Notes: a model not told the origin generated them from the letters alone. Shown: positions 23,795 to 35,135, counted from the first letter of the stretch. The stretch: DNA of 64,000 bases from Schistocephalus solidus (GCA_017591395.1 WEDG01004944.1:1-64000), one strand, 5' to 3'. A program made the numbers and translations.

Positions 23795-25365
23795 GCCTAT
23801 CTCTCGATCCGATTACAAGACGCCTGATGGTTGTCTCGGGTCTGCGTGTAAATCCAAATCCAAGTGACGTAAAAAGACAAACGATACACCCAAAGAAGGT
23901 ACCATAATTTGAAAGCCTTGCCTTGCCTAACTTCGGTGATATGGTACCTTTAGGCGACTTCTTGTGTTGCTAACTTTAGCGCTGAGGATGAAACTCATAA
24001 GTTGCGACGACGTTGTCATCTTCTTGAGCAATTTAATTTTCAGGCCATTGCTATCCTCGCCATGGGGGACAGTCGGTGTATTATCTTCCTCCTACATCAG
24101 AAATTGCATGCTTCGCAAAATAAGGTGTTGATTTAATTTAAGTGTCATCTCCCGCTTCTGTTCACTCACGAGGCAGAACCGATTAAAGCGAAGTCAACGT
24201 ACTGGTAGTCCGTAACATCAATATGTAGTTGTGTTCAATGAAGTGCACGTGTTCATGACGGTGGGCCATAGCGTTCAACGAGTAAGACAACTGGCGTCTT
24301 CTAACTATCCCCGTCTGCGCTGCCCCTGATGAGGACCACAAGTATAAAACTGACAAATGAAGCTAATAAATTCTCGTTCAAAGGATTTAGTCTTCCCCAT
24401 CTCAATTGCTTCCTGAAATTTTGGTTTTCAATAATAATCGACTGTCGTTGCGTATTGGATATTTATTCCTGTATCAATAGGAGCTCCGCAGCAATGAGTG
24501 CACTGTTACAAACGAGCGCCACTGAATAAGTGGAATGGACCGGGAATAAGCGAGTATATTTTACTCTTTTCTGTCAAATCATGATTGATTGACAGTTTTC
24601 ATTATCTCTGTCGATACTCCGCCTGATGTCTCTGAACAAGTTCGGTCAGGTAGATATCTGCTTTCTAGTTTCGAGAAGCCGAAAAATTGGCGTATGCTTG
24701 CGCATGTAGGAGTAATCTAAGTGCTTCATAGCCTCAACAGGCAGGTGATGTTCTAATAAAGCTGTCTGCGTCACTATGGTTTATGAGCATCGGCTTTTAT
24801 TGGGCTTAAATCACTTGAGCTCAATCGCATTTCCTTAAGACTAATGAAACAGGCGCCTACCATAGTGTCTAAGCCTGTTTCGCCTATTTTGTCCGGTGCA
24901 TACTGGGTGCAAACATTTAAACTTTATGACCAAAACTAAGCGTCTATCAGTAGATTTGATGCACCCAAGGGAGTAGTGCCTGGAGCATATCAAAAGGACC
25001 GACCATTCATTAACAATAAAACCATCAACGATGCTCCGAATATTTAATGAATTAATTATTCTATAGTGAAACAAAATTGATGTTTTTTTTAACAACGCGT
25101 AAACTTACTGTGCTATAGGCAAAACTTTATATCGTTCTGAAGTTTTTAAGTCAGAACCCCTGCTCCATAAAATTGGAAAAGTACATCCTGTCCGGCTTAG
25201 TGTCCATAGCTTACTGTGCATCTACGAAGAAGTGTAATTTCCAATAAAAGTTGGACGTTGTCCTAAGAATAAAACAAACTTCTTTTAGGAAGATTAATTT
25301 TTTCAGAAAACCAGTAGCATGTTTACTCAAAAATTGAATGATGCTCGGCCTGTAAATTCCATTCC
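23795..25365. other. No gene seen
   Basis: AT-rich sequence with only short open frames and no identifiable repeat. Confidence 0.4.
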
Positions 25366-25369
25366 ATAC

Positions 25370-25745
25370 TTGGGAATGGGTATGACTGGCTGATGACGGC
25401 TTTTAAGTCAGAAATGGCCATTCTGGTCTCCATTGACTTTGTCGGTTCTCCTTCATTATATGCTACACGTCGCTATGTGACCGACTGCGAGGGCTCTAGT
25501 CTGAGCTTCAGGGCACAACGGAACATACATGTTCCTTAAGCGGATTTGTGAGCCGCAAACTATCATCATATTCCCGATTGAAACTGGTTAGACAACGAGC
25601 TCTTGGCGCAGTGTTTAGAGCGTTGGACTTCTGCCCAACAGGTCGCGAGTTCGAGCCTCGGGCACTGCAGCGCCTGGGGTTGGGTATGACTGGCTGATGA
25701 CGGCTAAAAAGCCAGAATTTTCCATTGTCTTTGTCAGTAATATCA
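25370..25745 (+). mobile_element. Two head-to-tail SINE units
   Basis: 25370-25455 is a body and 3' end, followed by the subfamily 1 5' region (GCTACACGTCGCTATGTGAC, GGCACAACGGAACATACATG). A full unit comes next, with GAGCTCTTGGCGCAGTGTTT, GCGAGTTCGAGCCTCG and the CTGGCTGATGACGGCTAAAA body. It ends in (AT)n. Confidence 0.85.

Positions 25746-25749
<4 letters not shown>

Positions 25750-25817
<68 letters not shown>
25750..25817. repeat. (AT)n microsatellite, SINE tail
   Basis: Pure AT dinucleotide run directly after the SINE end at 25745. Confidence 0.95.
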
Positions 25818-25819
<2 letters not shown>

Positions 25820-25984
25820 GGAGAAAAGGCGATCTCAGAGACCATAGGTGTATTGTTCTGACGTTTCACAAACATGCAATCTTCCTTCGTCTGCTGTGAT
25901 TATCCTGTCGCGTCTCAGTATCTATAGGTGGTGACAGACATTTTTAATACAGCGTTGATTGCAGGGGTTTACCGTGTTATGTCC

Positions 25985-26085
25985 GTAAGGTAAAACTAAC
26001 GCTAACATTAACCCTAAACCTACCCCTAATGCTAAACTAAATACCCTTAAACTTAACTCTTACCCATAAAACTTACTCTATGCTC
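25985..26085. repeat. Degenerate telomere-like patch, C-rich strand
   Basis: CATTAACCCTAAACC, TACCCCTAATGC and ATACCCTTAAAC are irregular CCCTAA-type units. Flanks resemble those of the patch at 21.5 kb, including a shared GTCCTGTTTAGG near 26147 and 21694. Confidence 0.45.
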
Positions 26086-26607
26086 CCTGGAATTCGGCGC
26101 AACGACACCTGTATGGCGGCGGTTCCTGCTCTAGTGTCCTGTTTAGGGGCTATATAAGTCATCCTCACGGTTTTTTTTTACTCAAAACGCTAAATAACCA
26201 GCTAGCGTGGGATCAGGTCGCCCCGACCAGTGGTTGGCCTGCAGGCCAGAAGCAATCACTTAAACGGTAATCCAGTATTGTCCTATAGAAGCATTACTGC
26301 ATTCTTAAATAGAAGTAGTAGTCGATGATTGAAAAGGTTCACTGACAGCACATGCATTAACCCTCCCTCCCTCCCCCGTAAAAACCAACATATATTACAG
26401 TACACAAATAAAATTAACACTCATAAGTAGCAAGCATATTATGAACAAATGTTATTTCTAGTCCGGTGAAGGGGAGAGGCGTGCAGACGCGCACACACAG
26501 ACACATTTATACAGGATACCAGCTTCATTGAAATAGAAGCCTAGTAACAAAATCGAGGGGGGAGGGGGCGTAAAATATAATCAGGGAAGGATATGAATGG
26601 CACACAA

Positions 26608-26753
26608 TCAAGTGTCTTCCTCCTCCTCCTCCTCTTCCTCGTCTTCGTCCTCCACTTCTTCGACTTCCTCGGGCAGTTCAATCAATTCTACCACATCAGT
26701 GGGTCCAGAGACAGTTTCATCGACAGAGGTAGCAGAAATGCGGATACAGGGTT
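26608..26753 (-). CDS. Zinc-finger gene, terminal exon: acidic C-terminal tail
   Basis: A strong acceptor (ATCTTCTTCCCTAG before AACCC) opens this exon in phase 1, the phase left by finger exon 27. The frame runs 48 codons past DETVSGPTDVVELIELPEEV into an unbroken run of Glu and Asp, ending D-T-stop (TGA at 26608-26610). The tail has about 20 acidic residues near the C-terminus. Such tails often act as transcriptional or chromatin-contact regions; that role is inferred. Membership in the gene rests on strand, phase and position, so an extra exon between here and 28222 is possible. A serine-rich open frame on the plus strand is its shadow. I see no clear AATAAA just downstream. Confidence 0.7.
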
Positions 26754-26859
26754 CTAGGGAAGAAGATAACATGAACGCATGAAACCAACCGAGTCATATT
26801 TTTTGTGATTATCTTTCGAAATACGGATTCGCAAGTTGGAGAATGCATTCGGCCATGGC

Positions 26860-28100
26860 GACCGCACAGTAGTTAACAATACGGACCAAGGAAGGACGAC
26901 GTTAAAACAGCCGTTTAGAAGAAACCGAAGCAAACGCCGCCTGTAGGCGTTTCTTCTGACGTTTTCTAGAATGCGATGGGAACATATCAGAGATAGAAAA
27001 GCATACGGCAGTTCAACAGTCGTAGATCAACGATGTCCACTGTAATGCTCCACAGCAGGGTGATGCAGGAACGCCGACTGGCGTTGGATTTTAGTGAGAG
27101 TAGACTTTTAATGCACCTACCTCACTCTCTGTTCCACTCCCCTCCACCTGAACCCGATGTCAAGACAGAGTCAAGAAGACCGAAGAGGGGAGAGGGCAGC
27201 AAGGCATACATACACACATACACGGACAATCTAAGTATCATCGCATCACCTGCCAGTGGGACATCTGCCATTAAGTACCACCAGCCAACCAAAGGGGCAT
27301 GTGGTTGGGTAACTGGTGCTTTCATGGATCTCGCACTGTCTCCCCGCGGTGACTGGTTTAAGGGAAAAATTCGAAACCTTAGAATAAAGTCACTGTCTTA
27401 GCAGTCTAATCAATTTATCCTACCTTCGCTGTTGTTACCGACTAGACTAACACAGGAGAGTTTAAGGTGCACTTACTTTTACCGAAAATAGGCGACTTTA
27501 AACAGGAACGTGCACGCAGACCTATTTGGGTGGCAACGGGAGCTTCTGCTGGAAACCTTGACTGGCGGCGGAACCAGTGAGTGGATGCTGGGTTGGAAAT
27601 AGAGACGGCATGAACATGCAGAACCGTGTGTTAGATTCGCATTTCTATGACCCATTTTGGAGATAGGACTTTTCACGCTGGAAAAAGCATGTCTCCTGGT
27701 CATTGCGCAGTGGCGAAAAATATGGACAAAAAGGGCACATTAAAACAGGCATTCAGAGGAGGCCAAAGCGAACCCCGCTGGTACGACATCCTGCTGACGT
27801 TTAGGAATTCGATAGAGACTTATCAGAGGCGGAAAGGGAGTAAAAGTACGCATACACACACGTCTGCATGGATGGCGGGGTGGCAATGGGAGGGTCAAGC
27901 ACGACTAGCCAACCAAATGGTGCTTTCCTACACATATTAGATCCCGAAAGGCCAGAAGTAAAGTAACTGCCTTAACGGTAGAGCCGATTCTTTCAAACTG
28001 CGCTGCTGCTGTTACCGACTAACAGCAGGATTTAAGGTGCTCACTTAAGAAAGGAAGCAGCGCACGCAGACCCATTTGGAGCGCAATTAAAGCTTCTGTT
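26860..28100. repeat. Local duplication inside the last intron, one copy with an R2 insertion
   Basis: 26890-27560 and 27720-28100 share, in order, GTTAAAACAG, a GACGTTTTCTAGAATGCGAT / GACGTTTAGGAATTCGATAG pair, TATCAGAG, CATACACACA, AGCCAACCAAA, TGTTACCGACTA and TTTAAGGTGC. The left copy carries about 195 extra bases (27007-27200) that the right copy lacks. The right copy reaches to about 120 bases below finger exon 27. Confidence 0.7.
27007..27200 (+). mobile_element. R2 element insertion with candidate target-site duplication
   Basis: An R2 copy (CAGTTCAACAGTCGTAGATC to GACCGAAGAGGGGAGAGGG) flanked by AAAAGCATAC on the left and AAGGCATAC on the right. The paralogous site at 27842-27854 reads AAAAGTACGCATAC without insertion. 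Confidence 0.65.
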
Positions 28101-28221
28101 GATCGACAAGAGGGGACAGCGGTCGTCTGTAACCTGCCAGTGTCTGATCTCTCGCTTTTCGAAACGTACTCAAAAAGTGTAAAGGGAGCAGGGGGCATTA
28201 AAAGGGGTAGACGAAACGTAC

Positions 28222-28347
28222 CCATATGCACATCAAACATGTGCTTGTCCAAGAACTTGGGTAAGGCAAATGACGCCCGGCAGTATTCACAATCATAGCA
28301 GGCAGCCTCCTTGTCAACGATGCTTTGAGGAGGGAAGGGCATCCGCA
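28222..28347 (-). CDS. Zinc-finger exon 27
   Basis: 126 nt. Starts V-RMPFPPQSIVDKEAACYD and holds CEYC, a 12-residue spacer with Phe and Leu, then H-MFDV-H; donor GG|GTACGT. Helix positions -1, 2, 3, 6 are L, K, F, K. The phase-1-compatible acceptor is CTATCAG at 28348; a second AG at AAAG (near 28327) would break phase. Last recognised finger. The following intron of 1468 nt carries the local duplication. Confidence 0.85.
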
Positions 28348-28519
28348 CTGATAGGCAAAGCAGAACAAATAAAATGACTGCAGTGAGGTTGGGCAAATAA
28401 GGGGGAGGAGGTGGGGGTGTACGACATCTGCAACAGCCGCTACTACCCGCAAACTGGGCCCCAGTTGAAATCGCAACTACGCATGCTAAAGCTACTGCGT
28501 TCGGCAAGATGGCCATACA

Positions 28520-29015
28520 GTGTAAGTCATTGACGAACACTCACCGACCGCTAACAGAACTCCGCGTCCTGTTCTGCCTTGGGGCTCATTCCCGAGCCTC
28601 GCCAGTAGACGCATAATGGCTAGTAGTAGTAAAGGCAGATAAACCGTGCCGGCAGATGAGCCAGAAATGGTCATTCCTGTTTTCCTTGTCTTTTTGGGCA
28701 TTGTGCATAGCCTTTAATAGCCGCTGTGCGGCTGCTGGCGGGGCTCGAGATTGAGCCCCAAGGCAGAACGGGACGAGTTAGTTTCGTTAACGATCGGTGA
28801 GCGTTCATCAACGAAACGTCCATATCCCTAACCTAAACCGGCAAGACAATGAACCCGTGGCTCAATGGTTAGTGCGTTGGCCTTATAATCAACAGTCGCG
28901 GGTTCAAGCCTCTGGTAGGGCCCCATCAGGGGTGGTTAATGACCGTCTGATGACGGTTAATGAGCCAGAAATGGCCATTCCAAGCTCCCTTGTCTTTGTC
29001 GGCGTTGCTTAATGG
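28520..29015. mobile_element. SINE cluster in intron: minus 5' region, then plus copies
   Basis: 28525-28640 is the 5' region in minus orientation. 28650-28695 is a plus body fragment. 28700-29015 is a full plus copy with GCCGCTGTGCGGCTGCTGGC, CCCGTGGCTCAATGGTTAGT, CGCGGGTTCAAGCC and CTCCCTTGTCTTTGTCGGC. Here the anticodon-like arm reads GGCCTTATAATCAAC, different from the usual GGACTTCTAA. Confidence 0.8.
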
Positions 29016-29914
29016 TGTAAGTTGCACACAGCCTTTACGATTAATCCCTACCAGGATTGGTTGGCCGCAGACACCCAGACGGAGCTGGATCAAGTTAAAC
29101 ACCAGCAGTAAATACCAAAAGGCCAAAAATGCACTTCAAATCTGCCTTAAACACAACCAACCGCAACTGCAGTTGACTTTTCTGACGCGGCCGCCAGCCA
29201 GGGCCGGGTTTGGACAAAACCACTTTTAACAACTGATGCACAACCAAGGCCAGCCGAATACTTCCATGAGGTGAGCATAAGAATTGCTTTGGCCTAAAAT
29301 ACGCAAGTCCGCAGCCTGACCTTCAAAGTGACTTCATGAAGATTCAAGAGGCTTCAATGAACTCTGTTCACAGGCTCCTGTATTATCCAGATGATCGATT
29401 TTATGCTCGACCGGCCAGCTGGGCGGACAAGGTGGTTTAAGGCGGCAGCAGTCGAAATTTTCCGCCAGCACACGCAGTTCACCATCCGCCTTGCCCGAGC
29501 AGTTACTCCCGGTCGCACTAGATGTCACTGTTTGAGGAATTTACTTTTAAAGGAGCTCAACAGCATAGCAATATCACCCTCGTCTTCACGAACATCACAG
29601 GTGTAGGTGAACTGGTGGTTCGTTCGCTAGAAAACCGAGTTGTGGGGGCCGAGCTTGTGTAGATTCTCAGAGTTTCAGCAATGTTCGTTGGCTGTGGATG
29701 AGTAGGGCACCTGAGAGTCAGTATGTGGCAAGCTCTGAGCGTCATCCTCGAATTCCTTTGGCAACCCTAACCTTCGCTCGAGGGCCCTTCAGTGCTGACA
29801 ACATTGTGGAGGCCGTTTCAACACAGACAATCTCGAAAAACAAGTGTTGCGTGATTGCGGAGACTGCAACGAAACATGATCACAGAAAAGCATTTAAATT
29901 TCCTAAAAAAATTA

Positions 29915-30600
29915 ATAGATGACAGTTCGGCCGTCGATTTCACCGAGGTCCACCGTATACACCCCAACAAGGTGACGCAGGGATGGCGAATCGTGCGTGA
30001 TTTAGTTTATAATGGCATTAGGCTTAAGTGGCATCTTCCGCACTCTGTTCTCCTTCCTCCACCTGTACCCGGTGTCGTGACCATGTCAAGAAGACCTGAG
30101 ATGGGAGAGGGTGCAGGTAGCTGGTTCAACGAGAACCCGGCCCATAGCGTGCCGCCACATCTAGCTCAAATCCCAGCCCAGTGGGAGTGCCACAGAGGCC
30201 ATGTTAAGAAGGACCAATTGCAGCCTGATGCTTACTCCACATCAGTCGGCCACTCCACACGACAGTTCGACCGTCGTAGTCCGACGATGTCCACCGTATG
30301 CTCCATGGGAAAGTGAAGCAGGGACGGTAACTTGCGCGTGAATTAGTTTTAAGTGATAGTAGCCTTGCGCTGCAGCTACCGCACTCTCTCCTCCTCCCCC
30401 ACCTGAACCCGGTGTCATGACAGAGTCAAGAAGACCGGAGGCGGGAGAGGACGCAGGTGGCTGGCGCGGCTGGGTCCCCTAAGTCCTAGCCGCCCCTAGG
30501 CGTGCCACCACACCTCCATGTTAGGCATTTGTTATCGGAGCGCAACCCGAATAACGCCTGCCGTGCCCTAATGTGGCCACTCCACACAAACACACACTCG
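29915..30600 (+). repeat. Tandem pair of R2 repeats
   Basis: 29915-30250 and 30255-30600 both begin with a GACAGTTCGGCCGTC or GACAGTTCGACCGTC motif and pass through a TGACGCAGG- or TGAAGCAGG-like, CGCGTGAATTAG-like and AAGAAGACC order. They are joined head to tail through CCACTCCACACGACAG. Both lie in the intron between finger exons 26 and 27. Confidence 0.75.
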
Positions 30601-30849
30601 CGGCGTCACTGTAATATATAATGTAGTGCCGGAAGTTTATAATCTAAATTTCCAGTTACTGAATCCATTTTAGTAGGGCTTTTATAAATATAACCAAACA
30701 TGCAGGAATGAAACATGTCCGTGTCCGAGTACTATCTTTGAAAGACTCACAAACTAGAGTTTCCCGAAGTCACCAATTAAATTTATTAGACTCGGAGCAA
30801 ATTCAGAGGGAAGGGGGTTTGGAGAGTTCCGGGGGGAGGGGGTAGTTAC

Positions 30850-30975
30850 CTCGGTGAATAACGGCCATGTGGGTGCGCAGGGAGGCGATGGTGCACATGC
30901 GCTTTGTGCACATGCTGCAGACGTAGCGAATCACTTCTTTCCGCACTTGACCGTAGTCCGCTGACACAATTCGAC
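30850..30975 (-). CDS. Zinc-finger exon 26
   Basis: 126 nt. Starts G-RIVSADYGQVRKEVIRYV, then CSMC, spacer TKRMCTIASLRT and H-MAVI-H. Helix positions -1, 2, 3, 6: T, A, S, T. The usual Phe is Met here. Acceptor TTTTCACAG, donor CGAG|GTAACT. Its 17-residue upstream segment is longer than in the 87-nt exons, so fingers 25 and 26 are not closely spaced. Confidence 0.9.
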
Positions 30976-31229
30976 CTGTGAAAATAGTAAAAAAAGGATT
31001 ATTTACTTCCTGTTTAACTAGGGCGGGGAGGGGCGCGAGCACAATGTGCTTCGCATCCTGTGAGCCAGCTTTACCAATCAAAAAAAATTACAAATTTGAG
31101 CAGACGCGATTCCGGATGGCGCGGCGGCTGCCAAAGAGAGACCCAGAGAGGAAAAAGTGAGTGGGCCTTAGGCGTCGTGGCCATGCTTGGCTTGGCCGCG
31201 GCCTACCTAAGCAGTGGGCGGGTGATGCT

Positions 31230-31270
31230 GCTGCTGATGATGATGATGATGATGATGGTGGTGGTGGATG
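31230..31270. repeat. Short (GAT)n/(GTG)n tract
   Basis: GCTGCTGATGATGATGATGA followed by GGTGGTGGTGG in the intron after finger exon 25. Simple repeat. Confidence 0.8.
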
Positions 31271-31825
31271 AGGATGATTGTGATATGTAATTTCTATGCG
31301 TAGGCATTCATGCAAGAGTTAGGCTACTAACTGATTTTTCATCCCAGATACAGTACCACACTTTCGTGGGCTCAAAACTCGAAGCATAAGCCTCATTAGC
31401 TAAATCGCGCGTGTTGGCATAGCCACTAAACACTGCATAATGTAGAATAAAAAAATCGAACACACTGGTGTTTGCCCTTGACCTGATTGGGTGGTAAAGC
31501 TAAATCCGCCAACATGGCTGCGAAGGATAGAAGGCATACGGTTTCAGAGATACCTGTCAGGTATTCCAACGTGTTAGGTGTGAGTTCATAGCCAAGTTTC
31601 AAGAAAGCCTGTTTATGGCGGCAAGCGTTGGATGTCGATTAAAATTGATCGACGCAGTTGGGAATCGGCATGAGGAAGAACGTAAGAAGAAGAAGAAAAA
31701 GGAGGAGTAGGGGGTGGGAGAGGAAGAGGAGGTGGAATGAGGACCGAGAATGAAAAAGAGTGGAGGACGCAATCAGTGCAACGGAGACAGAGAGGTTAAG
31801 GCGCAGGGAGTTCAAGTTGCATTAG

Positions 31826-31851
31826 TAGTAGTAGTAGAAGAAGAAGAAAAA

Positions 31852-31882
<31 letters not shown>

Positions 31883-31902
31883 AAGAAGAAGAAGAAGAAA
31901 AG
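31826..31902. repeat. (GAA)n microsatellite in intron
   Basis: About 75 bases of GAA repeat preceded by a short TAG run. On the transcript strand it is a TTC (pyrimidine) tract, about 95-170 nt downstream of the finger-25 donor. Confidence 0.9.
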
Positions 31903-31995
31903 CAGGATGTGGAGGCAAAATCAGCAGTGAGGTATGCGGAGTCTAACACCTGAAATCACAAAAAAATTATGGAGTTTAGAAATTAGCAAACGCAC

Positions 31996-32100
31996 CGTTA
32001 TGCGAGTAGACAATATGGCTGCGAAGGTGGGTCTGCGAGACGAATTTTTTGTTACAATATCTGCAGTCAAAATGTGCAGGCGGGCGCGGATTTAGGACCT
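31996..32100 (-). CDS. Zinc-finger exon 25
   Basis: 105 nt. Starts E-VLNPRPPAHFD, then CRYC, spacer NKKFVSQTHLRS and H-IVYS-H-NG. Helix positions -1, 2, 3, 6: S, T, H, S. A canonical finger core (Phe, Leu in place). Acceptor CTTACCTTGCAG, donor AACG|GTGCGT. Confidence 0.92.
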
Positions 32101-32712
32101 CTGCAAGGTAAGAGGGAAAAAGGCACATGGCATTGTGGAGAATTGCGGCTCCGTCAAGGAGAAACATTTACCAAGGGGGCATCAGCCAAGATATACAATA
32201 GATTCGTGGAAGTTGCTCCTCAGTCATAAATTAAAAGCATTTCTTCTAGGTGAAGGGAAAGTAGATCAAGGTAGATTCACATGGAAATTTAAATTCGGGT
32301 CCAGTGCGACCGACATCGGTGTTCGATTGCCATATCTCTTTCCACTCATGGAGAAGACAAGTAGCGAAAACGTTTGATAATCAGGAAGGAACAGCGGAAG
32401 CAAAAAAGAGGAGGATAGACTTTTACATACGCTGCCGACAGACTAGGTCACAATGGAGCACTTAAACCTGGCCTATATGTCACCGTCAATCAGCTCGAAC
32501 TGGTTTATCGGTAGCCATTCAATTAAACTTCCAATCAGATTTCCTTGATTCGAATTTGCAGCTTCAAAATCAAGCTAAATCTCCTGTGTTCCGTCTTGCA
32601 ATTCATGAACAAAATTCCTCAGACAGATAAGACCGGGCGCGGGAGGGAAGGGGAGAAGGATAAACCCATGAGAAAAAGTGCCTGGCATGAAGAGAAAAAA
32701 GAGATCACTTAC

Positions 32713-32805
32713 GTGGATGCCTCGTCTTGGCGTGAACTTGAAGGAACCACTGACTCCTCAGAGGAAGGCCGCATTTCTTGCACGTGAAAGTTCCCGCCAG
32801 GTGGG
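32713..32805 (-). CDS. Zinc-finger exon 24
   Basis: 93 nt. Starts A-HLAGTFT, then CKKC, spacer GLPLRSQWFLQV and H-AKTR-H-P. Helix positions -1, 2, 3, 6: S, W, F, V, unusually bulky for DNA contact. Leu replaces the core Phe. Acceptor CTCTTCAG, donor CCAC|GTAAGT. Only a 99-nt intron separates it from exon 23. Confidence 0.9.
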
Positions 32806-32904
32806 CTGAAGAGAGGAGGGAGTGTGGTGGGGGCAAAATGAAAAGAGAGACTGTAAACTCATCACCTACGATGCTTGTGCATATGCTTCCATACCGAAAC
32901 TTAC

Positions 32905-32991
32905 CAGCATGGGCTTCTTTGGTGTGCTCCTGGACCTCGGCGTCGGTGTTGAATAATTGGCTGCAGTACTCACAGGCATGAATTTCCAGTT
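32905..32991 (-). CDS. Zinc-finger exon 23
   Basis: 87 nt. Starts E-LEIHA, then CEYC, spacer SQLFNTDAEVQE and H-TKEA-H-A. Helix positions -1, 2, 3, 6: T, A, E, E (acidic). Acceptor TTGCCCACAG, donor GCTG|GTAAGT. The intron before it (3631 nt) holds PLE, LINE and SINE remnants. Confidence 0.92.
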
Positions 32992-33060
32992 CTGTGGGCA
33001 ACAGGAGGAGATAAAATAGAAACTGGGTGTCATACTGGCGAGGAAAGTGAATGACAATCA

Positions 33061-33672
33061 ACAGGTCAAGGGTACCCCAACGGGCTCACCAATATCGGAT
33101 CTACTGACAGAAGAAGTATTGCAACAACTAGAAGAGAAGGTTATGCGAACTTTCAGACCAAAATGTGGGTCCGATACGTAGATGATACATTTTTTATCAA
33201 AAAGCCTCAGAAGTGGAGCAGCTGCATCAGAGCCTGAATTGTATTTTCCCAGCTATTCAGTTTACTCGTAAAGAGGCAACAGGAGGTGGCCTCACAACGA
33301 GCGTTCACCGAAAATGCTCTAATGCCGATATCATACTTAGCTAGGAAAGCAACCATCCTGCGGCTCATAAAAGAAGCTGTGTTCGAACCCTTTTCCACCG
33401 GGCCTTTCGTTACTGTAGTAGCGATCAGCTACGCAAAAAAGAACTCACTTACCTGTATCGGTTATTCCGACTCAACGGATACCCAGTCAGTTTTGTGAAA
33501 AACTGCCTCAGACACCAGAGGCAACCACAAACCTTCGGCTCTAATGGAGAACCCGGACCGCGTAAATTCTACTCCCTACCTTACATGCAGGGCATCTCCG
33601 AAGCGATCGCCCGACAATTAAACCGGTTTGGCATCTCCATTGCACACAAACCGATGGTTTACAGAACTCACT
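33061..33672 (+). pseudogene. Penelope-like element remnant, reverse transcriptase domain
   Basis: The plus strand reads QGTPTGSPISDLLTEEVLQQ and then MWVRYVDDTFFIKK: the GSPIS and YVDD-T motifs of PLE reverse transcriptases, including the catalytic Asp pair. Stops and shifts follow. A distal part (PYLTC / FGISIAHKPM across frames) matches the region before the GIY-YIG domain in the 63-kb copy. The copy starts about 70 bases above the acceptor of finger exon 23 and is cut by a SINE at 33672. It is antisense to the gene and non-functional. Confidence 0.8.
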
Positions 33673-34395
33673 CATCCCGTTGTGCCATGGGATTCACTCT
33701 GGAGCTCCGCCGGCGGTCACATGGCGGCTAATGATAAAGGCAGAAAAACATGACCAAGGGAGGCTGGCGTGACCATTTCTGGCTTATAAGCCATCATCAA
33801 CCAGCCACACCCAACCCCAGGTAGTGCAGCACCACCCGAGGCTCGAACGCACGACCTGTTAGTTAGAAGTCCAACGCTCTACTCATAGCGCCACGAGCTG
33901 GTTGTATTACCGGTTTCAGTCGGGAATTTAAACTATGACAAGTAGGCGCTCACCGATCGGTTACAAGACTCACTCGTCCCGATCCCGTAATTCTGCCTAC
34001 ATCATTAGCCGTCCTGTGGCTGCTGGCGTGGCTCGAGATTGAGCCCCAAAGCACAAAGGGACGAGTTAGTCCTGTAACCGATCGATGAGCGCCTATTCAC
34101 CATAGTTAATATTCCCGATTGAAACCAGCAAGACATCGCGCTCGTGGCGCAGTGGGTAGAGCGCTTGACTTCTAAAGAACAGGTCGCCAGTTCAAGCCTC
34201 TGGCACTACAGCGCTTGGGGTTGGGTATGACTGGCTGATGACAGCTAATAAGCCAGAAATGGCCATTCCAGTCTCCCTTGTCTTAGTCGGTTCCACCTTA
34301 TTATCATAGATACCACAAGTCGCTATGTGACCGCCTGCAAGGGCTCTAAAGTGAACTCCAAGGCACCGCGGGACATACATGTTCCCTAACCATAT
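33673..34395. mobile_element. Inverted SINE pair inserted at the PLE end
   Basis: 33673-33998 is a minus copy (body at 33770-33800, head near 33850-33890, 5' region to 33998). 34000-34395 is a plus copy with GCTCGTGGCGCAGTGGGTAG, GCCAGTTCAAGCC, the CTGGCTGATGACAGCTAATA body and then a subfamily 1 5' region. Confidence 0.8.
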
Positions 34396-35134
34396 ATATA
34401 TATATATATGATAGTGTGGGGCTCACCGATCTGCTTAAGGAACACGCATGTTCCGTTGTGCCCTGGAGTTCAGACTAGAGCCCTCGCAGGCGGTCGCATA
34501 GCGACGTGTAGCTATGATGGAATGAACCGACAAAGATTAAGGGAGACCGGAATATTTTCTGGCTTATGCCGTCATCACCAGTCATACCAATCTAAAGTGT
34601 CATTCCTGGGATTCGAACCCACGACCTTTTGGTATTTGAGTCAAACGCTCTGCATTTGAGCCACGGGCTCGTTGTTTTGTCGGTTGTGATCGGAATATGA
34701 TGATAGTGTGGGCTCACCGATCTGCTTAAGGAACACGCATGTTCCGTTGTGCCCTGAGCTCAGACTAGAGCCTCGCAGGCGGTCGCATAGCGACGTGTAG
34801 CATATGATGTAGCATATGTCGGTTCCATTCCATCATATGCTACACGTCGCTATGCGACCGCCTGCGAGGGCTCTAGTCTGAGCTCCAGGGCAAATAACGA
34901 ACTATGCGATGTTCCTTTTAAGATCGGTGAGCCCTCCCACACTATCATCATATTCCCCGATCACAACCGACAAACACAACGAGCCCGTGGCTCAAAATGG
35001 TAGAGCGTTCGACTCAACACCAAAGATCGTGGGTTCGAATCCCAGGTGTGCCACACTTGGGATTGGGTATGACTGGCTGATGACGGCTAATAACCGTGGC
35101 CATTCCGGTCTCCCTTGTCTTTGTCGGTTCCATT

Positions 35135-35135
<1 letters not shown>
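34395..35135. mobile_element. Palindromic SINE cluster, subfamily 1
   Basis: Two minus copies in tandem (34410-34690 and 34690-34812) face a plus copy (34830-35135). The plus copy has GAGCCCGTGGCTCAAAATGG, GTGGGTTCGAATCCCAGG and CTGGCTGATGACGGCTAATA. The arms share CGCAGGCGGTCGCATAGCGA and its complement around a centre near 34822. Confidence 0.85.

Noticed and set aside
26597..26782. Serine-rich plus-strand open frame
   Set aside because: It is the antisense of the acidic tail exon, which has matching splice site and phase on the minus strand.
28019..28540. 173-codon minus open frame as a whole gene
   Set aside because: Only 28222-28347 is a finger exon; the rest is intron read-through past a consensus donor and acceptor.
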